Assembly: GCA_965153455.1 (NCBI GenBank)
Contig: OZ234499.1
Span: forward strand, 11,280,271-11,344,270
Source: Sphagnum compactum
Lineage: Eukaryota; Bryophyta; Sphagnopsida; Sphagnales
DNA: 64,000 nucleotides
Reading direction: 5' to 3'
Shown one piece after another: positions 11,151 through 22,798 of the stretch; within the stretch, counting starts at the first letter, position 1; each line of letters opens with the position of its first letter. The position numbers and the translations under genes were made by a program. Below the pieces are notes generated by a model. The model was not told the origin of the DNA, made no database searches, and saw only the letters and a list, made by a program, of their open reading frames with translations.

Positions 11151-14100
11151 GATAAAAGATTGTTTGTTACAATTCCACCTTCCCACCCAAGGGTTGAACC
11201 ATTAGATTTTGTCTCACAAGGCCAAACATTTAAGACAATTCACTTTCTGATCCTACCTAAAGCATACCTAGACCCATGAAAACACACATAGTTAAATCAA
11301 AAGTCCTTACACAATTAATAATCTATAACAAAATTACTACATCTTTAATGCTTTAACTCCAAAACTAACACATGCATTCAATAACCCCACTATATGTCTC
11401 AAGTCTGGTAGCACACTGTCCGATGCCCATTGCCGTTGTAGATATTTTAAATGACCAATATCCTTGTAGCCCAAGTTATAATGACTTTTCTAAATGACAG
11501 CTTGAAAAATAATCTCTAATCATCCCACATGCAACCACAATTTGCATAAATGTAAAGGTCCAAGCTAGTCCTCGCAAAACATCAAACTTGTAATTAATTT
11601 GAGACATTTCGTCACTCTCATGTTGAATTTGTGAATTTAGATCTTTGTTGACCATATACAAAAGAGGAGAAAAAATATTTCCTCATCCACTTGTTAAAGC
11701 CAATGAAGTTGAGTTTAGTTGGTCGTCTTTGAAATCTAACCATGTTGAGGTTACTATTGATTAAAAAACTATCACCATGGGCCCTCCTCCTATCACATGG
11801 CGCTTATAGTTTGGAACATTTAGCACCTACTAATGTTGGTGTTGTCGCAATTGTTATTTGTTAGACTAATTGAATAGTTAATGTTATTATTGTTGTTGAT
11901 GATGTCTTTAGTTAACCAACACATTTCCTTCCCTAGTTCTTTTCCTCAAACTGGGTAGAATACATGTAAACTTATTGTCACATTCATTGTTGTTGTTATT
12001 TATAAAAATTACATTCATTACTATTTGTTACACCAAAATAAGATCCTTTTACTAGTGCACACAAATCCCAACCAAAGGTTTTTGTTGACCATATACCACA
12101 CACACACACACACACACACACACATTACTATAATTAAACAAAATCTAAAAAAGGTGGTGCACTAATTTTTTTCCCTTTCTATTCCCCTCCTAAATTGAAG
12201 TTCATCACTAGTTTTTAATAGGACCCATGAAGCTCCTATTTCTAGTCCGTAAATTTTTTTGAACTTAGTAGACTTGAATATGCATCCAACCCATGATGGT
12301 GACCATGGATTGATATTTTTTCTAGTTATTTCATGAGCATGTGAGCGTGAACAAGTGAACATCAGCAAATGTTTTTTGGAATATTTTGTTAACATCGATA
12401 GAAGATTTTGAAAATATTATTTAGCACATGCACTACTACAAAATGTGGGTGCAATTCATTAGTCCCTTTTCACTAGACCAATGAATTCACTGTTTCTTCA
12501 TTGGTCCCCATTCACTATAACTAATGAATTCACTCAAAATTCAGTGAAATCACTTGGCATATAGGGACACCTTTTGTTGTAGTGATGGGACAAAATATTT
12601 GGTGATGTGCAGGAATATTTTGCCACATGTTCATGGATGAATATATTTATGGATGAAAATTTTCATGAACATTGGCAACAAATTTTTTTCTGCAAATAAC
12701 TAAACTAAAGAAACAAGATGGAAAAAAGTTATGGTTTGTTTTGAAAAATTGGACACATGAAATGCTAAAGTCATATTTTAAAGTATATCAAATTTTGCAA
12801 CATTTAAACCATATAGAATGTTAAACTAAACCCAATTTAGTGGCATATAAACATGTTGACCCACCAGGAGGTATGTGCCAATCCAAACACTACTTATTCA
12901 CCACCAAGAGGCATGCGCCCATTAAAAATTAAGACCATATGAAGTAGCCCATGACATTTTACATTGTTTATACCATTTAAAATTGTTTTTTATTTTCATG
13001 CACTATTTCAACCTCTTTCACTAGGACCATTTTTGCTACTTGTACAATCAAATTGGATTATTTCCCCATCTTCTACTAATTTACATGATCTATACCTCAA
13101 TTTGCATTTCCTCCACCCTTACTGTTTAGTTGCATCCTTTTTACCTCTATCACATGTTTGCAATTATTTCACTTTTATTCTATAATGGCAAGAAGAAAAT
13201 TGACATCAATTGTCACACTAAGCACCTTGGAATCTGTGATTCAGTATACATTAATTTCAAGCATACTAGATAAAACATGTGAGATGACGAAAAAACCATT
13301 GGAATATGTAAGAGATGACACCCAGCTAGTCCCACTTCAACATTTACCAAAAATTGAAACATGGGGAACATAATGGAAAAGTGCAATTGTCAAAATAGAT
13401 AAATGGGTGGCATGGCGATGGGCGAATGCGAAAAGAAACAAAGAAGTCTTGCATTGCTCAAACAAACTATAAACATTTCCAAGGAGGATATGGAATACTA
13501 CAATTAGGCAATGTTTACACATGCCATGGATTTCTTCCAAAAACACGTGTGTTAGAAGAAGCTAATTCCAAAACATTTTTTCACAAACTTATTGAATGAT
13601 TTATTGACAAAGGATTTGGTAACCTTTGGCAACTTGCTATCAACATAATTCATGAAACCCTAAACATAACTATATGCAATTCTAGCCATGAGAACCTAGG
13701 TGTCACAAGAATTTAGAACAAAATGTTAAATCATTTCATGAATTATCGGATGATGGGTTGGCCTCAAAACTATGAGACATGGACAATAGTAAAAAATAAT
13801 GACGGTTAAGAAATGAAGGAAGAACCAAAATCCCATTGTTTGCATTGAATTGTGGTTCAATACGTGTGTTAATGAATATTTGTTCAAAATATGTGATCTT
13901 ACAAGGAAATATTTAGTAATGAAAAAAAGATATAAAATAAAGGTTAAATTTGAACATTGAAGTTGCTTATTGAACAAATTATAAGTAATGGTTGAGACAA
14001 ACAGTCATTGAAAACGTCAAATCATAGTAGTAAATGATTATCATAAAGAAATACATGATTTTGTGGATGTTGAGACACATGTAGTTGTTCTACCATTTGG

Positions 14101-14640
14101 TGTCCTTATGGCATATGCTACCGATCCAAACCCACCACTACCAACCAAATGGTCCAATCAAAACCAATGCTTGCATGCTAGATTTAAATGTAGAATTTCA
14201 GTGGACAACTACAAGTATTCACCAACCCAACATGTTTTCAAACATGTGTTATTTTGTGCATTAAAGTTAGTTTTATTTTGAGGTTGAAGGGTAAAACTTT
14301 TTCATTTGCATCATGTCACAATATGCATATCCATGACATTCTTGTCAAACACCATTAAAATTGGATTTGTACTCATATGTAGAAAAAAAAGTTGAAAAGT
14401 GTAGATGTAAAGTTCTAAGCAGAGGTTGGATATTGGGCATGTACTAAGCACTTGCGGGATTACAAGATATATGGGATAGTGATCAAAATGTTTATCTTGG
14501 AATTTCTAAGTAGCTTGCCACAATCACCTAGAGATAATTCATGTCTAACATATTTAATAAACAAAAATTTCAAAACAAGATTTCATTGACAATGCGATTA
14601 CTTGTTAGTGGAGGTAGGCTTGAGACACAATTTAAAATTT
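11151..14640. other. AT-rich spacer downstream of the HNL array
   Basis: No recognisable gene. Short open frames at 13186-13373 and 14063-14281 have ordinary amino-acid composition but no splice context, no known motif and no continuation, so they are not called. They could be remnants of decayed genes. Confidence 0.5.
12097..12124. repeat. (CA)14 microsatellite
   Basis: An uninterrupted CA dinucleotide run of about 28 bp in the spacer downstream of the HNL array. Confidence 0.95.
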
Positions 14641-14753
14641 CAGAGCGCCATGTGGCCATGAGCACCTTAACAATAAATTTTTTTTCTTGCTACCATGTTT
14701 TCAGAGCGTTGTGGCCACAATCACCTTCACAATAATGTTTTTTTCTTGCTTCC
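14641..14753. repeat. Tandem duplication, 61-bp unit
   Basis: Two adjacent copies share 'cagagcg', 'tgtggccac', 'caccttcacaataa' and a run of T followed by 'cttgct'. The copies start near 14641 and 14702. A related 'tttttcttgc' plus 'ccata' motif recurs near 14877 and 15482. Confidence 0.7.
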
Positions 14754-15115
14754 TTCCTTTCACAGCCCTTGAATTATTGTAACAGTCCTTAATTACATTC
14801 ACATTAAAAGGAATTCAATAGCTATCCATTTTTTGGTGTTGTCATAAATATAGCAGGTGATCAAGGTGTACTCGATTTTTTCTTGCTGCCATAATTACAA
14901 CTAGTGGTAACCTGTGCCTGCAAGGCACGGCACGGCAATTGGAACTCAAAATCCAGTTCTTATTTTGCTTCGAGAAGCATCCTTGCTGAACTTAACCATG
15001 AACTGGATCTGATTAATGGTCATTATCTGATGTAATTGGCACTTGGGGAAAGATTCTGCCACATAATTGGGTACCTTATGATGTTTTCAGTGCCAGAATC
15101 ATATGCAATTGAAAA

Positions 15116-15340
15116 GAGCAGGTGCCGGGTGGAATCTCTCCTGAGTGACAATTACGCTGACCCCATGAAACTGAGGGGGAAGGGCAGAAGCTCTCCTGAG
15201 TGACAATTCTGTTGACCCTAAAAAACCGAGGGGGGCGAATTGCAGCATCTCGCTTATGTTGACCCTATGAAGCTGAGGGAAAAGCACAGAATCTTTCCTG
15301 AGTGACAATAATGCTGACCCTATGAAACTGAGGGGGAGCA
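15116..15340. repeat. Four-unit tandem repeat, units of about 45-65 bp
   Basis: Four units share 'ctcctgagtgacaat', 'gctgaccctatgaa' and 'actgaggggga'. The third unit has lost the 'ctgagtgacaat' block. The unit is locally GC-rich compared with the flanks. No protein-coding reading frame is shared by the units. Confidence 0.85.
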
Positions 15341-15404
15341 CTTGGTTTGAACCATTGCTTTCAATGGCAGTTAGTAAAAACAGTTATTATTTGAACTCTA
15401 TCAT

Positions 15405-15443
15405 CACTTGGTCTGTCAGACGGACAGACTGACAGACCAAGTG
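15405..15443. repeat. Perfect 15-bp inverted repeat with 9-base spacer
   Basis: CACTTGGTCTGTCAG at 15405-15419 is matched by its exact reverse complement at 15429-15443, with spacer acggacaga. The spacer can pair partly with the arms to give an alternative hairpin. It lies about 65 bp after the four-unit repeat. No gene is adjacent, so a terminator role is not supported. It could be a short inverted-repeat element or part of a transposon end. Confidence 0.85.
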
Positions 15444-16267
15444 AATTAATATATAAGATAAGGGAAGGTTTGGGTTTGTTTTTTTCTTGCCACCATAAGT
15501 ACAGTAGGTGGTGGGACTTATTTGCGTTTTTCCTCATGGTGCAATGATGAAGAGGAGCAATAGGTCTTTGACAAAGGACGAGATTTCGACGTTCTTGAGC
15601 TTGCTTGCTTTACAAGTAGCCTGTCCAAAGGCTTACAAGAGCACTGCAACAAATTCATTTGAAATAGTTGTCAGTCCTTCAATGTGAAGGGTAATTTTTA
15701 GAAAAGTTTTTCAGAAGTGAATGGCACATGGGCCATTCATGTTTAATGCCTGCCAGGATTTAGTGCCTTGCTGTTTGGGATTTCTCCCATACAAAGGTGT
15801 GACTTTTTCTGCCCAGTGCTTGATTGGTTCTTTTGGACATTGAGAAAACTGAAATCCAAAAACAAAAAACATTTTTTGAAAATCACAGTAGTTATTACAC
15901 TTGTGAATAGGAATCCGGAGTGGGCTTCATGGGAATAGAGCCCGTGCAAAGGAAACACTTCAATTCACTTGCAAAAACGAGACCAAGACGCACAGTGCAC
16001 ACAATTGGTAGAGTGGGGAGGGGAGACAGAGGTTCAAAGGACAATTACAAAGGGCGAGTAAATAAAATGAGAAAATAATAAAAGCAGTAGAGAGTTACAC
16101 AGTGATTGGCAGTATAGAGCCCGCAAGAGGGAGAGAGGAGAGACAGCACGAGGACGTAACGGAACGATGGTGGGCGACAAATCCAAAGGAGAATGTCAGT
16201 TCTTGTGTTTTTTTGGTGCTTTGTAGTAGAGAGGAGTGCGTGATATAGTTGTATCTTAGGGGCTGTG

Positions 16268-16364
16268 ATGTTGGGAGGCATGGAGGAGGATCCTAAGGTG
16301 GGAGATCAGCCGCTGGCAGAATTGGCGGGGCCTCCAATTTGGCCTTCTTTCCAACGAGGACACT
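16268..16364 (+). CDS. Possible first coding exon of an unidentified gene
   Basis: An ATG at 16268 opens a short frame (MLGGMEEDPKVGDQ...) that ends at a good donor, cact|gtaagt, at 16364/16365 in phase 1. It lies 2.3 kb upstream of the first recognisable VPS13-like exon on the same strand, but the peptide does not resemble the conserved chorein start of VPS13 proteins. I do not recognise it. It may be a 5' exon of the VPS13-like locus or of another gene, or chance. Confidence 0.22.
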
Positions 16365-17650
16365 GTAAGTTGCAAAGCTCCAGCAGCTGCTTCTTTTTTT
16401 CTGGTTTTAATAACTTGGTATCTTTTCCATGCCTCGGTTTTGTATTTTGCGCCGTTGGTGAGGGTGCGGAAGGGCGCGGAATAAGGTTGTCCGAGAAAAT
16501 TTGGTCGTTTGTTGTGTTGTGGAGTGTGTTTCTTGTTTTTTTCGGTATGCTTCTTTGTGTCTTTTGTGGACGTTTTCGTCGGAGTGGTCAAAATGTTCGA
16601 GAAGAACGAGAACATTATCGGGCCAAAGAGTCTCTGGGATTCCCGTCTTGGAGTGTATTTTTTGACGGGGGACGGTAGTCGGTGTAGCAGCTGCGGTGCA
16701 TTCACGAAAGACAGCTGCGATGGTATGCGAGCAAACATGGTGTTTTATTCAACGCGTGTACTTGCATATCCGTCTTTTACTTTTAATCATCCATCTGCAA
16801 ATTGGAGGATTTTCGTTGCTTGTGTTTGAATACCTCTTGTATTTTCCTCATGGAATGACAGAAGTCCGAGCTTTTGTTTCTTTAGCGTTTTTTTTCCTAA
16901 AGAAACTGGAAAAATTGTGTCTGAAAATTGTGCTATGTTGATGTAGGACATTTTGGACATATTGTGCTACCAATGCCAGTGTACCATCCCTTCCAAGATG
17001 CCTTCACACAGCAGATTCTTTCTAAAATCTGTATCATATGCTACAAACTCACACTAAAGAAGAAGGTGCATTCTTACTCTTTTCAACTTCTCTTCACCTC
17101 CTAATTTTAGTTTAATTTTGTAAGCACTCAGGAACGTCTCCAGAATTTGCTGCAATGAACTGCAGAGGATGTGGAGTTCTTGCTTGTTTGCAACATTGCT
17201 GATTTTGAGGGAACGTGTTGTACCTTTACTGCCTCAAGCATTGTGTACGTGTGCTTCTTTATGAGGGCAAGGACTCTACTGAACTCCTTGCCATTTTCCT
17301 CTTGCCTGTCTCTTAACATGCTTTTGGAATTGCAAGAGCTAACCTTCACTATTGACCAGTCTGTTGTTTCCTGCTCTTCAAGTGACACCCTTGATTCGCC
17401 CTTGTCCCAGCAGTCAACACTAAGGGCAAGTGGTACGACTGTAGGAGTCCAAGGTTGTGCTCCTTTCACGCAAGGAACCTGTTCAGACTGCAAAGTGTGC
17501 CTCTGCACATAAAGATGCTGAGTTGCCCACAAAGCAAGCAAGCATGATGCAAAGTTGACCAAAACTTGTAAGGTGATCAAGATTCGGAAAAAGCTTAAAA
17601 TTGAAGTGTTGGTGAGAAAACTACAGCCATTCAAGGGTTACAACAGGCAG

Positions 17651-17811
17651 GCAGCCACTGAACTGGCTATGAAAGTCCAGGCTGCCAATGCTGTTGATTG
17701 GTCTTCCTGTGGCTCTCTCAATTCTTCCAGATTTAAAGCAAGAGCAGCAGGGAAGGTCGTCAGTGCAAAGCTTAGAGAGGTGTGGCTGATACAGCAGGAA
17801 CAAGAAGGTAG
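17651..17811 (+). CDS. Possible internal exon upstream of the VPS13-like exons
   Basis: After 'aacaggcag' a frame runs about 160 bp to a donor 'gaag|gtagtc' near 17811. The peptide is rich in Ala, Lys, Arg and Gln and looks helical (AKLREVWLIQQEQEG). It is on the same strand as the VPS13-like exons 0.9 kb further on. I could not match it to a known VPS13 segment, so membership is a guess. Confidence 0.25.
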
Positions 17812-20800
17812 TCGTTGTGTCTAATCTGTTTGAGATCTGCCCAGCTCTGCAACCAGAGAATGTGCTGTCCTGTTTGCTAATGGAATTTTATGCATGCATG
17901 GTTGCACAAGGCTTTCCTTGAAGATAAGAATTGTATCAACTGCTTTGGATTCATGTGCCACAATGAAATCATCTGAGGCCATTGAAGATGGCTGCAATTA
18001 TTATGGAGTAAGAAACATTCAAAGTTAAAATAGTGTCCCCTGAGATATTTGGCTGGTGGAGGACCCATTCTTTCAAGAATATTGGAAGAGATTTTATGTG
18101 TTCTGTTGCATGGAGTCCAAAGAGTGGATTTCTGAAATTCTAACTGCAGAAATGTTATTGGCATCAAGCTGCTTGCATAGTGGCTCTGTCTTATGGCCCT
18201 GTTACAACAGTTCTTGTTTTAAATCCAATACTTGGTGATTGTAGATGTTAACTTTGACAGCTGTAATGAACTTGTAAGATTAGTTACAGTCTGCTGCTGC
18301 AAGTTTGGCCAGAGTCCTTGCATGACTTACTTGTATGGCTGTCAGGAATACCTCAAAGACAAAGTGGAACATGACTTGTTTTGAGATGCTACTTGATGTG
18401 CAGGCCTTGAAGATCCTATGATGTATTCTACACAAAGTCATAGAAAAACTTGGCATGCACAATTTTGTTGCACGACCAGAGGCATTTATCCTTATGTGCC
18501 TGCCTGTACCACCCAGCTGTACACGTGTCAAAGCACCAGATACCCCATCTGTGGTTACCAAAGTTCTAATGGTATGTTGCAAGATTTAGAGTTCAAGATT
18601 GCATGGGGTTATTTTGTCATGCATTTGTCCTATACAATCACAACTGTGTCTTGTTTTTGAATCAGGATAACCAGTATAGGCTGCTTCAAGCAGTTGTAAA
18701 GAAGGGATGGGATACACTTGGTCCGTTGTTGGAAGCCCCCAATTCAGTGCGGCAGAAGCTAGCAAACCCTAATGTTCTGCCTTGGGAGATCCATGGCTCC
18801 TGCTGTCTGCACCGGCTATCAAGACTCCGTTATCTCACTGAGGTACTATTCAACTAAATTACTCTTGGTCTTTTTGAATTGGAGGTGTTATCACAGAGTA
18901 TGTATTGAGACTGTGGCACTTTACACCTAAAGTCTAACAAAGCAATGGGTATGTCAACTGTGTATCCAGCATCATGGGGCATAAAACCAGCATTGGGGAA
19001 TCTTCGAATTAGCGACAATGGAGTGGACAATGCTCACCAGCCATATCAGTATATCTGTGACATGTGTGATCCACAGGGGACATCATTCGTTGAGGTTTTT
19101 TTTTTTTTTTTCCCCAGCATGAAATGAATTAAATTGTAAACCCAATCTGTCATTGAATTTGTGGCGCATGAATAAGGTAATAAATCTTATCTTGTTTTCA
19201 GTGAAGGATTTAGCCATGTGTAGATGATGTCACCAGGTGGAAGAAGTTGTGGGTTGCATTTCAAAGTGCTTTTAGCAGGAAGGTGGGTGCCATGGAAGAA
19301 GAAAAAACGACTAATGAGGAGCCTTTTTGCCTCTAATTGTCTGTGATTGTTTTTATTACAGTTGGAGACTGTATTGTTCAATGCTGATGATGAGGACTAT
19401 GAAGGCTACGAGTTTTCAATCACTGGCATGATGTCCGAATTACAAATTATGTTTCCGAATCGGTTCATTCAAGAGGTACATATGCCACCTTCTGCTGTTA
19501 TCCCAGTTTTGTCTGTGCACAAAAAAAGAAAAAAAAACTTTTACAGGTTTTGTGCAGCAATGTTGTTAATTGATCAAATTTAGGCATGAAAATGACTTGA
19601 TCCCAAATTTGTATTTTCCTTACAGGTTTGCTTGTAGAGGGAAAAAAAAAAGGCCTAGTTTTACAAAGGGTGAATGTTGTGGGTGCTTATAATGTGTTGG
19701 TACAGGTATTGGCATATGGAATGGGGTTAATCCCACCCAGTTTTGGTGAAGTGTTGGTGAAACTGAAGGATCGGGTGACAGATGTGGAGAAGCTCTTCAC
19801 ACAGTCGAAGATTGAAGGACAACCCTCTCTCAAGATAAATTTGGTCACTCATGAAGCCCATCATCATCATGCCCAGATCTAGTCACAGCACCGAGTAAAG
19901 ATCAATCTCTCTCTCTCTCACTCTCTTCATTCATTATGCAACCTTTTTTTTTTGGTGCAATGTTTTCAGCATTTTGCTTGTTTGAAGATAAAAATGTTCC
20001 AGCGCCCAATTGCAAATAGATTCTTCTAATGAATATTTGAACTATAACAGATACTAGAATGTCACCACCCATCTTCTATTTGCCTATCTCAGTTGCACAC
20101 AGACTGATGCAAGTCACAACTAAAACCTCTCATTCCATATCTGTTTGTTGTTGTTGGTTGTTTTGATTGAGACCAGTTTCCTTGAGTTGGACATTTTACA
20201 CATCAACATCAGAAGTACTTCTGAGTGGTATGGGGGTAGCAAGGATGAGCTTGGAGCTGTACATTTGTAAACAATGACTTTGGAGGTCAGTTTTCCAGGA
20301 AAACAATAGAACTTTGTTACGTCAGTTTTGGAAATAAATGTCACCTTTGGAACTGACTGGCTGTGTTTCTTCTTCTCTTGTTACTGCAGAAACCCTTTTT
20401 TTTCTCCTTTTGCGGCTGAAAAGCTTGTGTTTTTGGGTTGTGGGTGTGGCTGCAGATTGAGGATTTGCATTTGGTTGTTGGTATCAGGGGTCAAACAGGA
20501 GAAGACATAATCCAAGAGGCGGATGGATTTTCCCTCGTTTTGAGACGACCGCTCCATGACCTTTGGCACCAAGTTCCAGCAGCTGACCTGTCTATTAAGG
20601 TAGTGTTTTTTCGCTGTTTTGTTTTCAGAGTGATAGTTTTTCTTTTCTGAGTTTTCATACTCCTAGGTGTGCTGTTCTTTTCTTTTTTGCTGAAAAGAAA
20701 TAAAACAACTCTTTTAGCATTTTCTGTTGTCATGGGCATAGATAGCGGTATCATCTGGCTCACGGTCTGCAGTATTGTCTGGCTCATGAGTAGTTGTTTT

Positions 20801-21229
20801 GGAGCACAGATTGAGGAGCTGAAGGCAGCTTTGTCAGACAACGAGTATCAGGTAATTACTGAACGTGCAATCAGCAACATGGCCGAAACTCCCAATTTGC
20901 CACCTTCCTTATTTCCGAGCAAGGAAGAAGCTACAGACAAGATCAACAAGGAGAAACAAATCGTGGAGGAAGAATCACCACCACGACGGCAGTTGTCCAG
21001 TGACTCCAATGTTGTCACCAATGAAGCTCATGGGTGGTCCACAGAGGAAACAGTTCCAGAGATTTCTGGTTCATCAGCAAACACAGCTGCCTTTTTGGCA
21101 TCTGAAAATGCTCATACGACAGTGAAAATTGGCATTGGAATTGACCTCGTCCAGCTCAGTTTGTTTGTGGGTGGTTCTCGGGACAAGACCCTTGCATCAA
21201 TTCAGGTACTGATTTTCTTTCACATGATG

Positions 21230-21243
21230 AAACCCTAAACCCT
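21230..21243. repeat. Telomere-like motif in VPS13-like intron
   Basis: AAACCCTAAACCCTA, two plant telomere-type units, lies 25 bp inside the intron after the exon ending at 21205. Two more such clusters lie in later introns of the same locus. Confidence 0.8.
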
Positions 21244-22639
21244 ATTGGAATCCTCCCTCTTTTATTATTGTTAATTCAACAACTAGGAGATGATTATTGC
21301 TTTCTTTTATTTTCTTCAAGCCTGATCCACCATGGGGACGAGGAAAAAAATTGTGCAGGTGAGTGGAGTCTGGGCATCACTGAAGCAGAATTCAGTTGAA
21401 GAGATGATGGTGATGGCAATGCTGGAGAGGTTTAGTGTGAAAGATGATTGGGAAGGTACCAACCCTGAGATGTGCTACATGATTGGCAGTCCTGATGATC
21501 GGGAATCGAATAATTTGTTGGGGGTTGCTGCAGCAACCATCATCATCAACAATCCACAAAATGAAATCCTAAAGAATAACAACAAATCAGGAACTGTGAT
21601 GGACACACCCTCTTTTAGTAAGCCAGGATGCAGGTCAGTTGATGGGTGGGTGGGTGGTTACCACCCAAGAGAGTGGTATCTATCCCTTATTGGTGTTCCT
21701 CTTTCTTTCTTTTTTCCTGATCGGTAGCATAGCTACTAGATTCATAAACATTCTTCTTCAGGACATAAATACTATTTGAAGCAATTGGTTTCTAACAGAA
21801 GCAAATAAATTCAGGTCTGCTCTCACAATGTTGGTGATGGATGCAAAGATCAGCCCAACTTTGCAGCTAATCTCAGTTCGAATGCAACGCCTTCGGTTAC
21901 TTGTTACATTTGATTTTCTATTGGCAGTCGCTGAGTTCGTATCCCTTCAGTCCATGCGATTCTGTCAGAAGGAAAGGGCGATGAGAATCTCCTGGACATG
22001 AAAGGCGCCATCTTTCTATCCGAACCTACTCATAAGCAGGCTTATAAAGATTTGGAAATCTCACCCAGTAAGCCACTCGTTGCTGACTGCGACACTGTTA
22101 ACGAGTATGTGTATGATGGGCAAGGAAACCATCTCCGTCTGCTGAATCGTGATGGGACAGACTTATTTGGATTCTCTCCAGAGGCACTTATCTTCATTGG
22201 GGATGGAAAGCAGCTGATTTTCAGGAATATAATAATAATCAAGGTCTGTTTGTTGTTGCAATTCTCCGTACCTGAATTCTACTGTTCACATTACTGGGGG
22301 AAAAAAAAAAAAAAACACTCGTAACTGTTACTTATGTGATGGAGTCTCATGTTGCAATCTAAATGTGGCAGAAGATTTTTAGCTTTTTCTTAATTGTGTT
22401 GTGGGTTTTTGTAGAATGGAGATTTTCTAGACTCGTGCATTTCTCTGGGAAGCAACAGCAGCTATTCAGCATCAGAAGACAATGGTGTATTCTTCGAAGG
22501 GCCCCCTGAAGGATCAATGGATGAATGCACCAAGCACTCTGCATCAACCAATCAGGGCCAAGGGGTAGAAGCTGAAGACAAACCTCCGACAGAACTTTTA
22601 TTCGATTTGCAGGTTGAGTGAACTACAACTTCACAACCA

Positions 22640-22660
22640 CCCTAAACCCTAAACCCACCG
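22640..22660. repeat. Telomere-like motif in VPS13-like intron
   Basis: Tandem CCCTAAA units (ccctaaaccctaaaccc) begin about 30 bp after the exon ending at 22612. A telobox-type element or a short interstitial telomeric tract are both possible. Confidence 0.8.
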
Positions 22661-22771
22661 TCTCTAAGATCCCTGAAAACTCTTTATGGGTGTTTGCAAA
22701 TCATCATGGTTCAAGTGTTTCAGGTGACTTCCTGGAGGCTTTGTTTTGGGATCGAAAAACACACACTACTC

Positions 22772-22798
22772 AACCCTAAACCCTAGACCCTAAACCCC
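22772..22798. repeat. Telomere-like motif in VPS13-like intron
   Basis: Four near-perfect units (ccctaaa, ccctaga, ccctaaa) lie in the same intron as the cluster at 22640, about 130 bp further on. Confidence 0.8.

Noticed and set aside
15405-15443. Hairpin as a transcription terminator.
   Set aside because: Eukaryotic context, no adjacent gene end and no U-tract; terminator hairpins of this type are bacterial.
16256-16738. 160-codon minus-strand open frame.
   Set aside because: Starts with a non-ATG codon, has no motif, and overlaps a plausible + strand exon; composition fits a shadow frame.
17128-17634. 168-codon minus-strand open frame.
   Set aside because: No recognisable domain or splice context; could be chance, and the strand is opposite to the VPS13-like exons.
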